In this document: positions 21,737 through 23,463 of the stretch, one piece after another
Layout: each line of letters opens with the position of its first letter
How positions within the stretch are numbered: position 1 is the stretch's first letter
Source of the DNA: JBCCZC01 sp039188505
GTDB lineage: Bacteria > Pseudomonadota > Gammaproteobacteria > Xanthomonadales > SZUA-38
Direction of reading: 5' to 3'
NCBI GenBank assembly: GCA_039188505.1
Contig: JBCCZC010000034.1
Span: 1-23,463 of the forward strand
Length of the DNA stretch: 23,463 nucleotides
The notes under the pieces: generated by a model
The model's input: only the letters and a program-made list of their open reading frames with translations
Databases searched by the model: none
What the model was told of the DNA's origin: nothing
Program-made: the position numbers and the translations under genes

Positions 21737-23463
21737 GCGACGCGGACGACAAGAGTCAGGAAGTCGAGGCGCCGGCAGATCCCTCCCGGCCGGAGTTCGT
21801 GGTCGGTATCGGTGCGTCCGCCGGAGGGCTCGAGAGCCTGCAGCGCTTCTTTGACCACCTGGGCGACCAGCAGGGCGCGGCGTTCGTCGTCGTGCAGCAT
21901 CTCTCCCCCGATTTCGTGTCCCTCATGGACGAGCTGCTTGCCAGACACACCGAGCTGCCCGTCATCAAGGTCACGGATCGGCTCGAGGTCGAGCGTGATC
22001 ACGTCTATCTGATTCCGCCCGGAAAGGACATGACCATTCGCGATGGTCACCTTTGGCTGACCGATCGCGACCCGCGCGACAAGCTCTCGCTGCCCATCGA
22101 TAGCTTCCTACGCTCGCTGGCGGCCGACGCCGGCACGACCGCCGTGGCCGTGATCCTCTCCGGCACCGGTTCCGATGGTTCCCGCGGGGCCGTTTCCGTG
22201 GCCGACCGCGGCGGTCTGGTGCTCGCGGAGTCCGAAGCCACGGCGAAGTTCCACGGCATGCCGCTGGCGGCGATCGACACGGGCTGCGTGGATCGGGTGC
22301 TCGATGCTGATCAGATGGGCGAGGCACTCACGCGCTATTTCGAGCTTCCGCGAGTCGCCAGCAAGGCGCTCGAGCCCGATGGCGCCGCAACGAACGAGCT
22401 CGAGGCGCTCCTCGGGCTCCTGCGTGATCAGAGCGGGATTGATTTCACCGCCTACAAGCCCGCAACCGTGGCGCGTCGCGTCAATCGGCGGCTGCTGCTG
22501 CACCACCACACGGACCTCGCGAAGTATGTCGAGCAGGTGCGGGAGGATCCAGCGGAGCTCGAGGCTCTGTACCGGGATCTGCTGATCGGCGTCACCCGGT
22601 TCTTCCGCGATCCCGACGCCTACAAGCGCGTCCGCGGGCTTCTCGAGAAGGCCGTGGAGACCCTCGACAAGCACGATCACCTGCGCATCTGGTCCGCGGG
22701 CTGCGCTTCCGGCGAGGAGATCTACTCGCTGGTGATGCTGGCGAACGAGGCCTTTCGCGAGCGTGACATCGTGCCGCGGATCAAGGCCTTCGCGACGGAT
22801 GTGCACGAAGGGGCGCTGCGCGCGGCGAGCATCGGGCGGTTTCCGATTCAGGCAATGGAGTCGATCCCTGAGGAGTTCCGCGACCGCTATTTCGAAGCCA
22901 ACGGTGATTTCTGCCAGGCGAACGCCGATCTGCGATCCCAGATCGTTTTCGCGCGCCACGACATGCTGCGCGACGCGCCGTTCACCCGCATCGACCTGAT
23001 CACCTGCCGCAACCTTCTGATCTACTTCGATCGCGATGCGCAGCGGAAGGCGCTGACGCTCTGCCACTTCGGGCTGAAGCCGAACGGCACTCTCTTCCTC
23101 GGGCCGAGCGAGGCGCCGACAGGTCTCGAGGATGAGTTCGACGTCATCGACAGTCGCTGGAAGCTCTTCCGCAAGCGACGGGATGTCCGGCTTCTCCCAA
23201 CACCAGACTTCGTGCCGTTTACGCCGGCCCGGCCCGGGGCGCTCCGGACAGACCGTGATGTCGACGTGGCTTCCCAGGCCCGGCGTGCCCTCATGGATCG
23301 GTTCGGGCCTCCAGCGCTCCTGGTGTCCCACGAATCAAGGCTGATCCATGCCTTCGGCGGCGCAGCCGAGTTCCTGCACCACCGGGATGGCGAGGTTTCC
23401 CTCGACGTGCTCGAGCTGCTCGGTGACGACCTGCGCTTTGCGGTATCCGCGACACTGCAGCGC
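21733..23463 (+). CDS. CheB-CheR fusion methylesterase/methyltransferase (truncated by window)
   Basis: The first 577 residues of a cytoplasmic CheB-CheR hybrid; no stop occurs before the window edge. The CheB methylesterase domain is first, with catalytic Ser29 (GIGASAGG), His56 (VVQHLS) and Asp148 (GTGSDGS), and no receiver domain ahead of it. The CheR all-alpha part (about 220-290) contains FTAYKPATVARRVNRR and VTRFFRDPDA. The SAM-binding site SAGCASGEEIYSL is at about 321-333 and LITCRNLLIYFD near 420. After residue about 480 the sequence starts a region that in relatives is PAS and often histidine kinase, with FGPPALLVSHESRLIHAFG consistent with PAS. The start overlaps the barrel gene stop (ATGA). 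Catalytic residues look intact. No MCP or other chemotaxis gene is in the window. Confidence 0.95.
   Translation, partial: MSDADDKSQEVEAPADPSRPEFVVGIGASAGGLESLQRFFDHLGDQQGAAFVVVQHLSPDFVSLMDELLARHTELPVIKVTDRLEVERDHVYLIPPGKDMTIRDGHLWLTDRDPRDKLSLPIDSFLRSLAADAGTTAVAVILSGTGSDGSRGAVSVADRGGLVLAESEATAKFHGMPLAAIDTGCVDRVLDADQMGEALTRYFELPRVASKALEPDGAATNELEALLGLLRDQSGIDFTAYKPATVARRVNRRLLLHHHTDLAKYVEQVREDPAELEALYRDLLIGVTRFFRDPDAYKRVRGLLEKAVETLDKHDHLRIWSAGCASGEEIYSLVMLANEAFRERDIVPRIKAFATDVHEGALRAASIGRFPIQAMESIPEEFRDRYFEANGDFCQANADLRSQIVFARHDMLRDAPFTRIDLITCRNLLIYFDRDAQRKALTLCHFGLKPNGTLFLGPSEAPTGLEDEFDVIDSRWKLFRKRRDVRLLPTPDFVPFTPARPGALRTDRDVDVASQARRALMDRFGPPALLVSHESRLIHAFGGAAEFLHHRDGEVSLDVLELLGDDLRFAVSATLQR

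Noticed and set aside
22108..23331. 407-codon minus-strand open frame
   Set aside because: It is antisense to the CheB-CheR gene, which has all its catalytic motifs.

Overview
The window is 23.5 kb of GC-rich, gene-dense chromosome with several GTG starts and many start/stop overlaps. The gene content (adjacent glmU-glmS, periplasmic molybdenum sulfite oxidase with its own cytochrome, RND pump, OmpA-like barrel, TonB-like protein) indicates a Gram-negative proteobacterium, most likely a GC-rich gammaproteobacterium. I cannot name the genus. I see no rRNA, tRNA, CRISPR array, insertion sequence or phage gene.

Layout: (1) 1-7418 is mostly minus strand. Read in transcription order it holds a possible 59-residue His/Asp-rich small protein, a sodium/solute symporter, glmU, glmS (UDP-GlcNAc precursor synthesis), an exported DUF1254/DUF1214 protein and, at the far end, a small membrane-anchored protein. 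(2) 7582-10266 is plus strand: an acidic exported protein ending at a hairpin, a TonB-like envelope protein preceded by a CTTAAC-N5-CTTAAC direct repeat (PmrA-box-like), a 72-residue tail-anchored protein and an exported PqqB-like metallo-beta-lactamase-fold protein. (3) 13079-10258, minus strand, is a compact set: a CyuA/CdsB-type L-cysteine desulfidase, a Tat-exported sulfite oxidase (SorA-like) and an overlapping small cytochrome c (SorB-like). I infer a route for sulfur released in amino-acid breakdown. (4) 13196-14167 is a CaCA calcium/sodium exchanger, tail to tail with a periplasmic TlpA-like thioredoxin (14174-14707). (5) From 14879 to the right edge six plus-strand genes follow each other with 4-nt overlaps or 2-3-nt gaps: an SDS-type serine/threonine ammonia-lyase, an RND permease, its HlyD-type adaptor, an ATP/ADP-carrier-like (TLC) membrane transporter, a small outer-membrane barrel protein and a CheB-CheR fusion that runs off the window.

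The best candidates for something undescribed are the six-gene translationally coupled run in (5), which joins metabolism, efflux, a nucleotide-carrier-like transporter and a chemotaxis-type methyl signalling enzyme, and the cysteine desulfidase/sulfite oxidase set in (3) with a 15-bp palindrome against its first start codon. All functions are read from motifs; no database search was possible.
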